A stretch of DNA of 34,346 nucleotides from JBHEKP01 sp041859375 (GCA_041859375.1 JBHEKP010000037.1:1-34346); one strand, 5' to 3'; positions 1 to 8,419 are shown, numbered from the stretch's first letter. The notes: generated by a model not told the origin, from the sequence alone. Program-made: numbers and translations.

Positions 1-172
1 CCTCGGTGCTTTCCGAGGTGAGCGCGCCGTCCTCCACCCACCAGCCCCCCGGCTTGCCCTCCCAGCCGCTCAGGTCTTTTCCATTGAATATGGGAGTGAA
101 CCCCTCCTCCGCGCCGCTGGAAAAGGCCGCCGCAAGCAGCACCATCAACAAGACAAGTGAATACCTCATCAT
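1..172 (-). CDS. DUF1080 (3-keto-disaccharide hydrolase-like) secreted protein, 5' part only
   Basis: Only the first 57 codons lie in the window; the gene runs off the left edge. The start is one of two adjacent ATGs (172 or 169) behind an AAGGAGG ribosome site. The protein opens with a short Sec-type signal peptide (hydrophobic LVLLMVLLAAAF, then SSGAEE). The mature part begins GFTPIFNGKDLSGWEGK followed by GGWWVEDGAL, the characteristic opening of DUF1080, a concanavalin-like beta-sandwich family that includes 3-keto-glycoside hydrolases. It starts 26 bases after the stop of the Tat-exported oxidoreductase, so the two are almost certainly co-transcribed. Such pairs fit a pathway in which a sugar is oxidised to a 3-keto form and then cleaved; that role is inferred from family and context, since the catalytic part is outside the window. 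Confidence 0.85.
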   Translation of the reverse strand, partial: MMRYSLVLLMVLLAAAFSSGAEEGFTPIFNGKDLSGWEGKPGGWWVEDGALTSESTE

Positions 173-198
173 TCAGCCTCCTTATGGGCGTTTTCCTG

Positions 199-1554
199 TC
201 ATGCCGGAAGCTCATACCCTTTCCGGCGCGGACGGGACAGCATGGCGTTGCCCTCGTCGGAGTTGGTGAACCGCTCCGTTTTGGGATCCCAATGAATCAC
301 CTCGCCCACCCTGCCAAGGTCGCGGACAATGTTAATCAGGTAGCAGAGGCTGGAGCTGCGCTGTCCGTATTCGATGTCGGCGTTGCAGCGTCTGCGTGTC
401 TTGATGCAGTCCATCCAGTTTTCAATATGCGGCTGGGTTTCCGGGATGGCAAGTGGCGCGGGGCGGCCATCGGCCGCGAGAAGCTCCTTCGGATTCGAGG
501 AAACCTTGTCACGGTTGATCTCAATGGTGCCCTTCTCCCCCTTGAAAATGCAGCCAAGCCCCGGGCCGTAGTCCGCGTCCAGGCTGAAATTGACCACCGT
601 GCCGTTCTCAAACTTCATGGTCACCCGCGCGCGGGGGCCGGTCAGCTTGGCCATGGAATAGTACATGGAGCCCGTTTCATCCTCGGAAATCTGCCGCTCC
701 TCAAATTTGCCGGAAATGCGGTCCGCAAGGGGCTCCTCAAGGGTGATTTCCACCGGCCCGGTCTCGTCGGTGCCCAAGCCGCGCTGAATCTGGTCGTAGC
801 TGTGGGTGCCCCAGCCGGTCACGCCGAAGGAAAGGCCGCCGCCGTCATAATCCACCCATTTGGCCCATCCCCGGTGGATTTCATTGTGGAAGGGGCGCAT
901 TTCGGCCTGGTTGGTCCAGATATCCCACCATTCCTCCCCCCATCCCTCGGGCATCGGCTCCGCGTCCCTGGGCGTCCAGCGAAGTGGCCCAACAAAATTG
1001 GGCGCAAGCACTTCGGTGACTTTGCCTATGGCCCCGTTCTTCACCAGGTCGCTTGCCCAGTTGTTCAGGGGGATTGACCGCTGCTGCGTGCCCACCTGGG
1101 TGACCCGGTTGTGTTTCCGGGCGCAGTTGACCATTTCCCGTCCCTCGGCGATGGTCAGGCACATGGGCTTTTCGATGTAGACATCCATTCCGGCGGCCAT
1201 GGCCATGCAGGCGACCCAGGCGCGGGCGTGGGTGGTGGTCTCCACCATGACCCCGTCCAGTTTTTCCTTTTCGATCATTTCCCGGAAGTCCGTGTAGGGC
1301 TTCCAGTTGTTCTTCTCCCCCTGGTTTTTCATGCAGTCGTCCACGCGCGGTTTCAGGCAGTCGCACACCGCAGCGATTTCTATGCCCGGAGTCACAAGAC
1401 AGGTCGCGGCAATGTCACGGCAGCGCCCGCCAAGACCAATCAGGCCCACCCTGACCTTGTCGTTCGGGGAGACGCCCTCACGCCCGAAGGCGCGGGCAGA
1501 AATGATCATAGGGGCGGCGGCAACGGCGGTTTTCAGGAAATCTCTGCGTTTCAC
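199..1554 (-). CDS. Tat-exported Gfo/Idh/MocA family oxidoreductase
   Basis: This is a 451-residue NAD(P)-dependent sugar or polyol dehydrogenase-like protein. I chose the GTG start at 1554 because AAGGAG lies 8 bases upstream and the protein then opens directly with a twin-arginine signal (KRRDFLK followed by an alanine-rich hydrophobic stretch). The Rossmann fold begins around residue 33 with VRVGLIGLGGR, and the conserved lysine of the family is in YIEKPMC near residue 130. The C-terminal part carries the usual open-sheet domain, with GTHSYDQIQRGLG containing the family histidine. The Tat signal implies export of a folded, cofactor-loaded enzyme to the periplasm. The DUF1080 gene follows 26 bases downstream, suggesting joint work on keto-sugars. 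The substrate cannot be read from the sequence. Confidence 0.93.
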   Translation of the reverse strand: MKRRDFLKTAVAAAPMIISARAFGREGVSPNDKVRVGLIGLGGRCRDIAATCLVTPGIEIAAVCDCLKPRVDDCMKNQGEKNNWKPYTDFREMIEKEKLDGVMVETTTHARAWVACMAMAAGMDVYIEKPMCLTIAEGREMVNCARKHNRVTQVGTQQRSIPLNNWASDLVKNGAIGKVTEVLAPNFVGPLRWTPRDAEPMPEGWGEEWWDIWTNQAEMRPFHNEIHRGWAKWVDYDGGGLSFGVTGWGTHSYDQIQRGLGTDETGPVEITLEEPLADRISGKFEERQISEDETGSMYYSMAKLTGPRARVTMKFENGTVVNFSLDADYGPGLGCIFKGEKGTIEINRDKVSSNPKELLAADGRPAPLAIPETQPHIENWMDCIKTRRRCNADIEYGQRSSSLCYLINIVRDLGRVGEVIHWDPKTERFTNSDEGNAMLSRPRRKGYELPA

Positions 1555-1608
1555 GCTGTATTCTCCTTGTCGGAATGGTCCCGGTTGAACAATCAAAAGA
1601 TGGTTCCT

Positions 1609-1637
1609 AGCCTAGCATCCCCGCATCCGGACATCAA
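1609..1637 (-). promoter_or_regulatory. Candidate sigma70-type promoter for the oxidoreductase-DUF1080 unit
   Basis: On the minus strand TTGATG (1637-1632) and TAGGCT (1614-1609) are separated by 17 bases, about 55 bases upstream of the GTG start. The -10 box matches the consensus only partly, so this is tentative. The rest of the 1555-1850 divergent gap is AT-richer than the genes and must also hold the promoter of the plus-strand ligase, which I could not place with confidence. Confidence 0.35.
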
Positions 1638-1850
1638 CTTTCTTTTTTTGAATATCCCCCGCCGCGTTTCGTTAAATATTGGGTACGGTTACCATCCCTT
1701 AAAACAGGGTAAACATTCGCATTGCGGATGGGATTCGGGGTATCCTACGCACTTTGGTTTTTGAATATTTGCGGAATAGACCAAAAATAACCGGCGCTTT
1801 TGGCTTCGAAATGCATCAGAGCGGCCATGCACCGGTTTTGGGAGAGAGCG

Positions 1851-3395
1851 ATGACCATCTCGGAATTGCTGGCGGAACGCGCCCGGGAGCACGGAAACCG
1901 CACCTTTGTCCTTTTTGACCACAAGGAAATCGGTTTCCAGGAGTTTTCGGACACATCCGGCAGGGTCGCCGCCAATTTGGCCGCAAGGGGGGTTGGAAAG
2001 GGGGAAAAGGTTGTTCTCATGATGGGGAACTGCCTTGAGTTCCTGTACTGTTTCTTTGGATTTGGCCGCATCGGCGCGGTCATGGTGCCCGTCAACCCCA
2101 CCCTGAGTTTTGAAGAATACGTCTTTATTATCAATGACTCCGACGCGGTGGCGCTGGTCATTCCCGCAGAATTCGCCCCGTTGCTTCCGAGACTGCGCGA
2201 CGCGCTGCCGAAAATACGGCACTTTTTCATTGTGGACGGCGAGGCCGAAGGGGCGGAACCGTTCAGCGTGCTGACGGAACCCGTCGATGTCCCGGATACC
2301 ATGGCGGCCGGTGAGGCCAGTGACGCCGCGCTGATTTACACCTCCGGCACAACGGGCGCCCCGAAGGGTGTGATTCTCACCCATGGCAATTATTACTGGA
2401 ACACCCTTGCCATGGCCCATTCCAACCGGCTCAGCAGGGCGGACAGGTTTCTTTGCATCCTTCCCCTGTTCCATGTGAACGCGCAGGTGGTGTCCGTTCT
2501 GACCCCGCTGATGGTGGGCGGAAGCGTGGCCGTCATGGGCGGCCGCTTCACCCCCTTCGGCATATTCCCGGCCATCGAGGAATACAGGCCCACCATCATG
2601 AGCGCCGTGCCCACCATTTACGGCATCATGTGCCGCCTGCCAAAGGCGACCTCCTACGACATCAGTTCAATTCGCTTTTTTGTCTCCGGCGCCGCCCCCC
2701 TGCCCGAGGAAATCTACAATGCCGTCCGGCAGGTGCTCAAGAAAACGCTGATTATGGGATACGGTCTCAGCGAGGCCACCTGCGCCAGCGCCGTGGCTGA
2801 TCACGAGGATCCCATCCGCTGGAATTCGGTCGGCCCCGCGCTGCGCTACACGGGTGTCCGCATTGTCAACGAGGACGGCCAGGATGTGCCCGTGGGCGGC
2901 GTGGGGGAAATTCTCGTCTCCGGCCCCACGGTGATGAAGGGGTACTACAACAACCCGGAGGCCACCGCCGAGGTGCTTCAGAACGGATGGCTGAAAACGG
3001 GCGATTTGGGCCGCCTCGACAACCAGGGGTACCTCTACGTGGTGGACCGCGTCAAGGACATGATTATCCGGGGCGGACAGAACATCTACCCCGCCCAGAT
3101 TGAACAGGTCATCATCCGTCTGCCGCAGGTGGACGAGGTGGCCGTGGTGGGTGTTCCCGAGCCCACCTGGGGCCAGGAAGTGCTTGCGGTGATCAAGCTC
3201 CTGCCGGAGGCCACCCTCACGGAGAAAGAGGTCTTTGATTTCTGCAAGGAGCACCTGGGCGCCTACAAGCGGCCCAAGTTTGTCCGTTTTGTGGAGGAAC
3301 TCCCGAAAACGGCCATCGGAAAAGTGCGCAAGAACGAGTTGGCAAAACAATATGCGGACCTGTGCAGGCATTCGGGCGGTTCGGCGCGGAGTTGA
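1851..3395 (+). CDS. AMP-forming acyl-CoA synthetase/ligase (FadD/4CL/MenE-like)
   Basis: The 514-residue protein belongs to the class I adenylate-forming enzymes, which activate a carboxylic acid to an acyl-AMP and then to the CoA thioester. The ATP loop YTSGTTGAPKG is near residues 162-172, the GYGLSE motif near 303, and the hinge region TGDLGRLDNQGYLYVVDR near 382. The catalytic lysine region GKVRKNEL lies near 489. ATG 1851 is preferred over upstream in-frame TTG 1800 because GGAG sits 6 bases before it and the sequence then begins with MTISELLAERA, a normal family start. There is no signal peptide, so it is cytosolic. Chain-length preference is not evident. It is followed 68 bases later by Tat-exported sugar genes on the same strand, an unusual neighbour that may simply be fortuitous. 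Confidence 0.93.
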   Translation: MTISELLAERAREHGNRTFVLFDHKEIGFQEFSDTSGRVAANLAARGVGKGEKVVLMMGNCLEFLYCFFGFGRIGAVMVPVNPTLSFEEYVFIINDSDAVALVIPAEFAPLLPRLRDALPKIRHFFIVDGEAEGAEPFSVLTEPVDVPDTMAAGEASDAALIYTSGTTGAPKGVILTHGNYYWNTLAMAHSNRLSRADRFLCILPLFHVNAQVVSVLTPLMVGGSVAVMGGRFTPFGIFPAIEEYRPTIMSAVPTIYGIMCRLPKATSYDISSIRFFVSGAAPLPEEIYNAVRQVLKKTLIMGYGLSEATCASAVADHEDPIRWNSVGPALRYTGVRIVNEDGQDVPVGGVGEILVSGPTVMKGYYNNPEATAEVLQNGWLKTGDLGRLDNQGYLYVVDRVKDMIIRGGQNIYPAQIEQVIIRLPQVDEVAVVGVPEPTWGQEVLAVIKLLPEATLTEKEVFDFCKEHLGAYKRPKFVRFVEELPKTAIGKVRKNELAKQYADLCRHSGGSARS

Positions 3396-3463
3396 TGCGT
3401 CCCTCTCCCCGGTTCCTGAAGACTTTTTTTAGGTTTAACACACCAACTGGAGGAGAATCGTCA

Positions 3464-4336
3464 ATGAATCAGAACAGGCGTGAATTTCTGCGAAATGCGG
3501 CCTTCGGCATGGGTGGACTGGGGGCGTTGCTCGCCGGAAACCGGGCCTGGGGCGGCACGGTGCCCCCCTTCGGCGTGTGCGACTGGTCCATTGACGGATC
3601 CCTGAAACCGGAGGCACTTGCCACGGCCAAGGCCATCGGCCTGGATGGCATTGAAATTTCCGCGGGAACACCGAGGGATGTGCTTGAAATTGCCGACCCG
3701 GCGTTGCAGGAAAAATACAAGGCCGCCATGGCGGAAACGGGGCTGACCATTTGCTCCGTTGCCATGGGACTCCTCAACCAGGCCCCTCTGGCAACGGATC
3801 CGCGCGGCCCCGCTTGGCTGGAACAGACCATTGACGGCGCGAAGGCCGTGGGCGCAAAGACCATCCTTATGGCCTTCTTCGGCGACGGCGACCTGCTCGA
3901 CAAGAATGACAAGCTGAAAATGGACATGGTGGACGCAGCCGCCGCCCGAATCAAGGCTGCCGCGCCGCGCGCCAAGGACGCCGGGATCACCCTTGCCGTG
4001 GAAAACACGCTCTCCGGCAGGGACAACCTGCTCCTGCTCGAAAAGATTGGCGACCCCTCCGTCCGTGTCTACTACGATGTGGGCAATTCCACCTACCACG
4101 ATTATGACGTCACCGCGGAAATCCGCGAACTGAAGGATCGCATCTGCCAGATTCACTTCAAGGACGGCAAGCACTATCTGGGCAAGGGCGAGGTGGATTT
4201 GGCCGCCTGCGTCAAGGCCATCCAGGACATCAATTACGCCGGTTGGATTGTGTTGGAGACGTCGAAACCCTCCGGGGACATTGTGGCCGACTTCAAGACC
4301 AACCTGGCCTATTCCAAGAAACTCTTCTCGGCCTGA
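3464..4336 (+). CDS. Tat-exported sugar phosphate isomerase/epimerase-like TIM barrel protein
   Basis: This 290-residue protein begins with a twin-arginine signal (NRREFLRNAAFG and a glycine/alanine-rich core ending near NRAWGG). It continues with the AP-endonuclease-2/xylose-isomerase-like barrel. Likely metal ligands are in the conserved strands AVENTLSG, YYDVGNST, QIHFKDG and IVLETSKP, which supply Glu, Asp, His and Glu. The start at 3464 has GGAGGAG 8 bases upstream. Relatives act as keto-sugar epimerases, inosose dehydratases or isomerases on unphosphorylated sugars, which suits a periplasmic location. The next gene, a Tat-exported oxidoreductase, follows after 27 bases, so the two probably act on the same sugar. 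The exact reaction is not determinable here. Confidence 0.9.
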   Translation: MNQNRREFLRNAAFGMGGLGALLAGNRAWGGTVPPFGVCDWSIDGSLKPEALATAKAIGLDGIEISAGTPRDVLEIADPALQEKYKAAMAETGLTICSVAMGLLNQAPLATDPRGPAWLEQTIDGAKAVGAKTILMAFFGDGDLLDKNDKLKMDMVDAAAARIKAAAPRAKDAGITLAVENTLSGRDNLLLLEKIGDPSVRVYYDVGNSTYHDYDVTAEIRELKDRICQIHFKDGKHYLGKGEVDLAACVKAIQDINYAGWIVLETSKPSGDIVADFKTNLAYSKKLFSA

Positions 4337-4363
4337 GTTCTCAAACTACCTGGAGGAATGAAC

Positions 4364-5584
4364 ATGGACACTGACACTTCCGTCAACAGGCGGTCATTCA
4401 TGAAAACCGCCGCCGTGGCCGGGGCGATATCCGTCTTTCCGGCGGCGACGGTCCGCTCCTACGCCGAAAACAGCAAACTCGCCGTGGGTCTGATTGGCTG
4501 TGGCGGGCGCGGCAAATGGATAGGCCGCCTCTTCCAGGAGTTTTCCGACTCCAAGGTGGTGGCCCTTCATGACTATTTCAACGACCGGGCCGGCCGGGCT
4601 GCGAAGGAGCTGGACGTGCCCAAGGAGCGTTGCTTCACCGGCCTAGATAGTTACCGGGAAATGGTGCAACTGGCCGAAGTGGACGCGGTGGCCGTTGAAA
4701 CACCCCCCTGCTTCCATCCGGCGCAGGCCGCCGCCGCCATCGACGCGGGCAAGCACGTCTACCTCGCAAAGCCTGTTGCCGTGGACGTGGCGGGCTGCCT
4801 CTCCATCATCGAGTCGGGCAGGAAAGCCGGGGACAAGCTGAGTTTTCTCGTTGATTTTCAGACGCGCAACAACGAGTTTTACCGCGAAGCCGTGAAAAAG
4901 GTGCATGAGGGGGCCATCGGCGCCCCCGTGCTCGGCCAGTGCTATTATCACGCGGGCAGGCTCGGCAAGCAGGCCGAGCCCGGCACGGAAACCGCGCGCC
5001 TGCGCAACTGGGTTTTTGACAAGGCGCTCTCCGGCGACATCATCGTGGAGCAGAACATCCACGTCATTGACGTGGCCAACTGGCTGCTGAACGCCCATCC
5101 ACTCCGCGCCACCGGCACCGGCGGGCGCAAGGCCCGGGTGGACGTGGGCGACTGCTGGGATCATTTCGTGGTGGCCTTCGAGTATCCGGACGGCGTGCTG
5201 GTGGACTTCAGTTCCGCGCAGTTCATCAACGGTTACACGGACGACCTCTGCATGCGCCTGTACGGCACCGAGGGCACGGTGGACACCCACTACGGCGGCC
5301 CGGTCAGCATCGGCGGCAGCAAGGAAAACTGGCCCGGCGGAAAGACCAACACCATCTATCAGGACGGCGCGGTGAACAACATCCGCGACTTCCACGCTGG
5401 CATCATGGCCGGGAAGCCCGTCAATTCGGCGGCGGACGGCGCCCAGAGCACCATGTCCTCCATCCTTGGCCGCATGGCCGCCTACAGCGGCAAGCCGGTC
5501 ACTTGGGAGGAAATGCTCGCCGACACCACCCCCATGGACCTGCGCCTCAACCTTCCGGCGGACGGGCCGGACTCCAAGGCGTAA
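4364..5584 (+). CDS. Tat-exported Gfo/Idh/MocA family oxidoreductase
   Basis: The predicted protein has 406 residues. Two in-frame ATGs occur (4358 and 4364); GGAGG at 4352-4356 is only 1 base from the first but 7 from the second, so 4364 is preferred. It opens with a Tat signal (VNRRSFMKTAAVAGA), followed by the nucleotide-binding LAVGLIGCGGRG near residue 45. The family EKP lysine motif reads LAKPVAVDV here: the lysine is kept but the preceding Glu is Ala. EQNIHVIDVANWLL carries the conserved histidine. It is the last gene before a terminator and forms a tight unit with the Tat epimerase upstream. The likely role is periplasmic sugar oxidation or reduction; substrate unknown. Confidence 0.92.
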   Translation: MDTDTSVNRRSFMKTAAVAGAISVFPAATVRSYAENSKLAVGLIGCGGRGKWIGRLFQEFSDSKVVALHDYFNDRAGRAAKELDVPKERCFTGLDSYREMVQLAEVDAVAVETPPCFHPAQAAAAIDAGKHVYLAKPVAVDVAGCLSIIESGRKAGDKLSFLVDFQTRNNEFYREAVKKVHEGAIGAPVLGQCYYHAGRLGKQAEPGTETARLRNWVFDKALSGDIIVEQNIHVIDVANWLLNAHPLRATGTGGRKARVDVGDCWDHFVVAFEYPDGVLVDFSSAQFINGYTDDLCMRLYGTEGTVDTHYGGPVSIGGSKENWPGGKTNTIYQDGAVNNIRDFHAGIMAGKPVNSAADGAQSTMSSILGRMAAYSGKPVTWEEMLADTTPMDLRLNLPADGPDSKA

Positions 5585-5600
5585 TCAAAGGTTTTATAAA

Positions 5601-5641
5601 AACACCCGGATTCGCACTCAAGCGTTTCCGGGCGTTTTTTT
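5601..5641. terminator. Bidirectional intrinsic terminator between convergent genes
   Basis: AACACCCGGA (5601-5610) pairs with TCCGGGCGTT (5627-5636) with one A-C mismatch, and CGC/GCG can pair inside the loop. On the plus strand the stem runs into a seven-base T tract, 16 bases after the oxidoreductase stop. On the minus strand it is followed by five Ts, 25 bases after the Nudix stop, so it can serve both genes. Confidence 0.85.
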
Positions 5642-5666
5642 ATGTTTACAGGCAAAAGAAGAACGA

Positions 5667-6161
5667 CTATGGGATTGGATTCCCATCCGGGCAAAGGTAA
5701 TATCCAAGGAGACCGGAATCGACTGCCTCAGTTTCCGCTGGCATATTGGAAGGATTCCAGTAACCAATGCGATCAATCTCCCCGTTCGGAACGAACGGTC
5801 TGTCCGCATCTGTTTCCGCGCAGTACAAAGCACCAAATTCAATGTGCACATCAGGGTTCCAACGCGAGGGCTGAAGCTCAAATTCCATCAGTCCGCGAAA
5901 GCGCATATCCCGCAAACACTGGCCGGATTCTTCCAAGACCTCACGTTCCGCGCATTCCCGGGGGGACTCCCCCTCGTCAACCATTCCCCCCGGCAGTTCC
6001 CAATAGCCCTTTTGGCGGTTGTGCACCAGTAAAAAACCGTCATTCGCCCTGACAAGCACCAATGAATGGGTGACATGGAAACCTTGGCCGACCTGTTCCT
6101 CGGGCATGGTGAGAAGCCTGAGAAGTTTGTCGCCGCGCGCATTTTCGAGTAGGGGTGCCAT
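5667..6161 (-). CDS. Nudix hydrolase
   Basis: The 164-residue protein carries a full Nudix box, GX5EX7REUXEEXGU, at residues 59-81 (GMVDEGE, then REVLEESG), which binds the metal and cleaves a nucleoside diphosphate linked to another moiety. The sequence before it, FLLVHNRQKGYWELPGG, is the usual strand leading to the box. Family members hydrolyse substrates such as ADP-ribose, NADH, dinucleoside polyphosphates or oxidised nucleotides; the substrate here is not identifiable. ATG 6161 has a modest AAAGG site upstream. The gene lies just after the iorB terminator, so it probably has its own weak promoter or depends on read-through, and it ends at the shared terminator at 5601-5641. Confidence 0.93.
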   Translation of the reverse strand: MAPLLENARGDKLLRLLTMPEEQVGQGFHVTHSLVLVRANDGFLLVHNRQKGYWELPGGMVDEGESPRECAEREVLEESGQCLRDMRFRGLMEFELQPSRWNPDVHIEFGALYCAETDADRPFVPNGEIDRIGYWNPSNMPAETEAVDSGLLGYYLCPDGNPIP

Positions 6162-6180
6162 GAACTGAAACCTTTATAGG

Positions 6181-6212
6181 AAAAAAACAGCGGCTGTTTC
6201 GCAGCCGCTGTT
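6181..6212 (-). terminator. Strong intrinsic terminator after iorB
   Basis: A perfect 11-bp stem, CAGCCGCTGTT (6202-6212) with AACAGCGGCTG (6186-6196), encloses a 5-base loop. On the minus strand it ends in a run of seven Ts (6187-6181). It lies 33 bases after the iorB stop and closes the iorAB unit. Confidence 0.93.
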
Positions 6213-6245
6213 CCAATGTCAGTACCGCAAAAAGCGGCCCTCTCT

Positions 6246-6770
6246 TCAGGCTTTGCGCAGGGATTTTCCGTAAGCAAAGGCGGCCAGGTTTTCGTCATGC
6301 ACCTTTTTTGGGAGATGCTTTTTGATGGCACCCTCCCAGCAGGATTCCGGGAGATCCAGATAGGTGCTCAGGAGGCCCAGCAATCCCACATTGAAATTGC
6401 GCGTGGTAAGCGGCGTCGTATCCTGATCCAGAACTACCAGATCGGTGCCGTCTCCCAGGATGGCGCTGGTGGAAACCAGCACGCCGCCTTCCTTCAACTG
6501 GTAGAGGTTGTTCTCCTCCTGCGTGGGGTGGAGGATGAGCAAAATGTCCGCCTCGCCGGTGGGCACCATGGGGCTGAGCACCTTTTCACCGTAGCGCACG
6601 TCGCTGGTCACGGAGCCGCCGCGCTGGCTCATTCCGTGAATTTCGCTCTGCTTCACGTCGCGGCCCGCCAGAAAGGCGGCCTCCGCCAGGATGTTTGCTG
6701 CGCGGATCACGCCCTGTCCGCCGAGACCCGCCATCACCACATTGGTCACAGAATCAAGATTTGTGCTCAT
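6246..6770 (-). CDS. iorB: Indolepyruvate ferredoxin oxidoreductase, beta subunit
   Basis: The 174-residue protein is the gamma-type domain of 2-oxoacid:ferredoxin oxidoreductases. It opens with VVMAGLGGQGVIRAANIL, the diagnostic GxGGQG loop, followed by the family motif SEIHGMSQRGGSV and then DVRYG. With IorA it would oxidatively decarboxylate aryl-pyruvates (from aromatic amino acid transamination) to aryl-acetyl-CoA, passing electrons to a low-potential carrier in the cytoplasm. ATG 6770 is preferred over in-frame GTG 6773, with GGGGAAG just upstream. The start overlaps the end of iorA by 17 bases, which indicates translational coupling. The length is close to normal for IorB. Confidence 0.93.
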   Translation of the reverse strand: MSTNLDSVTNVVMAGLGGQGVIRAANILAEAAFLAGRDVKQSEIHGMSQRGGSVTSDVRYGEKVLSPMVPTGEADILLILHPTQEENNLYQLKEGGVLVSTSAILGDGTDLVVLDQDTTPLTTRNFNVGLLGLLSTYLDLPESCWEGAIKKHLPKKVHDENLAAFAYGKSLRKA

Positions 6771-8355
6771 CACACTTCCCCGCGAGTTCGTTGTAGACCC
6801 TGATTTTCGGCTCCGCCAGTTTGCATATCTTCCGCATGATGATCACGGAAAGCTCGTCGCGCCCGAGGCACTCCTTCAGCGCCGCCTCGAAGGTGGAGGG
6901 GCTTTCGGCGAGGAGGACATTCTTCACGCCCATGGCGTGGAGCACCTCCTCGTACACGATTCTTCCGGCGGGCTCGTGGGAAAGGGTGCGCCCCGTGCCC
7001 GGATGCTCCTGAAGACCGGTCATGGCCGTGGTGCCGTTGTCCAGAATAATCACAATGTGCCCGGTCTTTGGCGTGTTGTAGACCATCTCGGTGATGCCCG
7101 CCAGGCCGCTGTGCATGAAGGTGCTGTCGCCGATGACGCTTACCACGCGGCGCGCCTCCTCCTCCGGCAGCACGTGGCGCATGCCCAGGCCCAGGGTGAT
7201 GCTCGCGCCCATGCACAGGCAGGTGTCCATCGTCTCAAAGGGGGGCAGCACGCTCAGGGTGTAGCAGCCGATGTCGCCCGCCACCACGCAGTCGTACTTT
7301 TTCATCACGCTGAAGGCCTGGCGGTGGGGGCAGCCATGGCACAGTTGCGGGGGTTTGCCCTTGCCCGCCACCTGCTCGCGCGTGTTGTCGCGGTCAATGA
7401 GCGCCTTGATCCGGTTCACATTGAGCTCGCCGAAGCGGAACATGTCCAGCTTGCCCTCGCACGCGATGCCCTCGTAGCGCAGGGATTCCACAAGGTAGGG
7501 ATCCCCCTCCTCAACCACCAGGCAACGGTCAACCGACTCCGCAAAGTTCCGGATGACGTCTATGGGAAGCGGATAGGTCATGCCGATTTTCAGCACCGAC
7601 GCCTCCGGCACAGCCTCGCGCACATGGAGATAGGACACGCCGGAGGTGATGATTCCCAGGGACTTGGCTCCCTCGACATGAGTGTTCAGCCCGAAATGCT
7701 CGTTCCAGTCGGCGATTTTGGTCAACTTTTCCCGGAGCCTGCGGTGCGCGGGCCGGGCAAAAGCGGGCACCATGACATAGGACTGGGTGTCCCGGACAAA
7801 ATGGGGGATCTTGTCGCTTGGGGTTTCCGGCGCGGGAACGACAATGCTCTTCGAGTGGCACACGCGGGTGGTCATGCGCAGGATCACCGGGAGATTCCAG
7901 GTTTCCGACAGTTCCAGACCCTTGCGCATGTAGTCGTAGGCTTCCTGCGCGTCGGCGGGTTCCAGCATCATCAGGCCCGCAGCCTTGGCATAGCGGCGGT
8001 TGTCCTGCTCGTTCTGGCTGGAGGCCATGCCCGGATCATCGGCGGACACCAGCACCAGGCCGCCCTTCACGCCGGTATAGGCGACAGTGAACAGGGGATC
8101 AGCCGCGACATTCACCCCCACGTGCTTCATGGTCACCAGCACGCGGCCCCCCGCATAGGCCGCGCCGATGCCCACCTCAAGGGCGGACTTCTCATTGGGG
8201 GCCCACTGCGCCTTGCCGCCAATCAGGGAAAAATTCTCAAGGATTTCCGTGGATGGGGTTCCAGGGTACCCGGTGCCCAAATGGACCCCCATATGCAGGG
8301 CGGCCAAGGCCACGGCCTCATTACCGCTCATTAACTTTCTGCCAAGGTCACTCAT
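6754..8355 (-). CDS. iorA: Indolepyruvate ferredoxin oxidoreductase, alpha subunit, lacking the C-terminal ferredoxin domain
   Basis: The protein has 533 residues from ATG 8355, chosen because GGGAG lies 8 bases upstream; GTG 8364 is an alternative. The N-terminal pyrimidine-binding part shows SGNEAVALAAL and GTGYPGTPSTEI. The thiamine diphosphate-binding part follows with CHGCPHR (Cys339 and Cys342), GDIGCYTLS (Cys364) and the GDSTFMHSG motif near residue 410. The enzyme converts indolepyruvate and related keto acids to the acyl-CoA. Known IorA proteins usually exceed 600 residues and end in an eight-cysteine 2[4Fe-4S] domain. This one stops shortly after IIMRKICKLAEPK with only one further cysteine, and iorB overlaps its end, so there is no room for the missing domain. 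It is therefore a naturally short form or an ancient deletion. Confidence 0.93.
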   Translation of the reverse strand: MSDLGRKLMSGNEAVALAALHMGVHLGTGYPGTPSTEILENFSLIGGKAQWAPNEKSALEVGIGAAYAGGRVLVTMKHVGVNVAADPLFTVAYTGVKGGLVLVSADDPGMASSQNEQDNRRYAKAAGLMMLEPADAQEAYDYMRKGLELSETWNLPVILRMTTRVCHSKSIVVPAPETPSDKIPHFVRDTQSYVMVPAFARPAHRRLREKLTKIADWNEHFGLNTHVEGAKSLGIITSGVSYLHVREAVPEASVLKIGMTYPLPIDVIRNFAESVDRCLVVEEGDPYLVESLRYEGIACEGKLDMFRFGELNVNRIKALIDRDNTREQVAGKGKPPQLCHGCPHRQAFSVMKKYDCVVAGDIGCYTLSVLPPFETMDTCLCMGASITLGLGMRHVLPEEEARRVVSVIGDSTFMHSGLAGITEMVYNTPKTGHIVIILDNGTTAMTGLQEHPGTGRTLSHEPAGRIVYEEVLHAMGVKNVLLAESPSTFEAALKECLGRDELSVIIMRKICKLAEPKIRVYNELAGKCDEHKS

Positions 8356-8419
8356 AAACGCCACTCCCTGGGGATTAGCCCAATCATTTGCCTGCGAACA
8401 CCTGCCTCAAGAGTAAATT

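Noticed and set aside
1800..1850. TTG start for the acyl-CoA ligase
   Set aside because: The ATG at 1851 has a well-placed GGAG and the extra 17 residues do not resemble the family N terminus.
6754..6800. Frameshift as the cause of the short IorA
   Set aside because: The other minus-strand frame here is the normal start of iorB, and no cysteine-rich ferredoxin sequence appears in any frame, so there is no hidden domain to restore.
6691..8334. A 547-codon plus-strand frame opposite iorA
   Set aside because: It is a shadow of iorA with no recognisable motif and no ribosome site, while the minus-strand product is unmistakably IorA.
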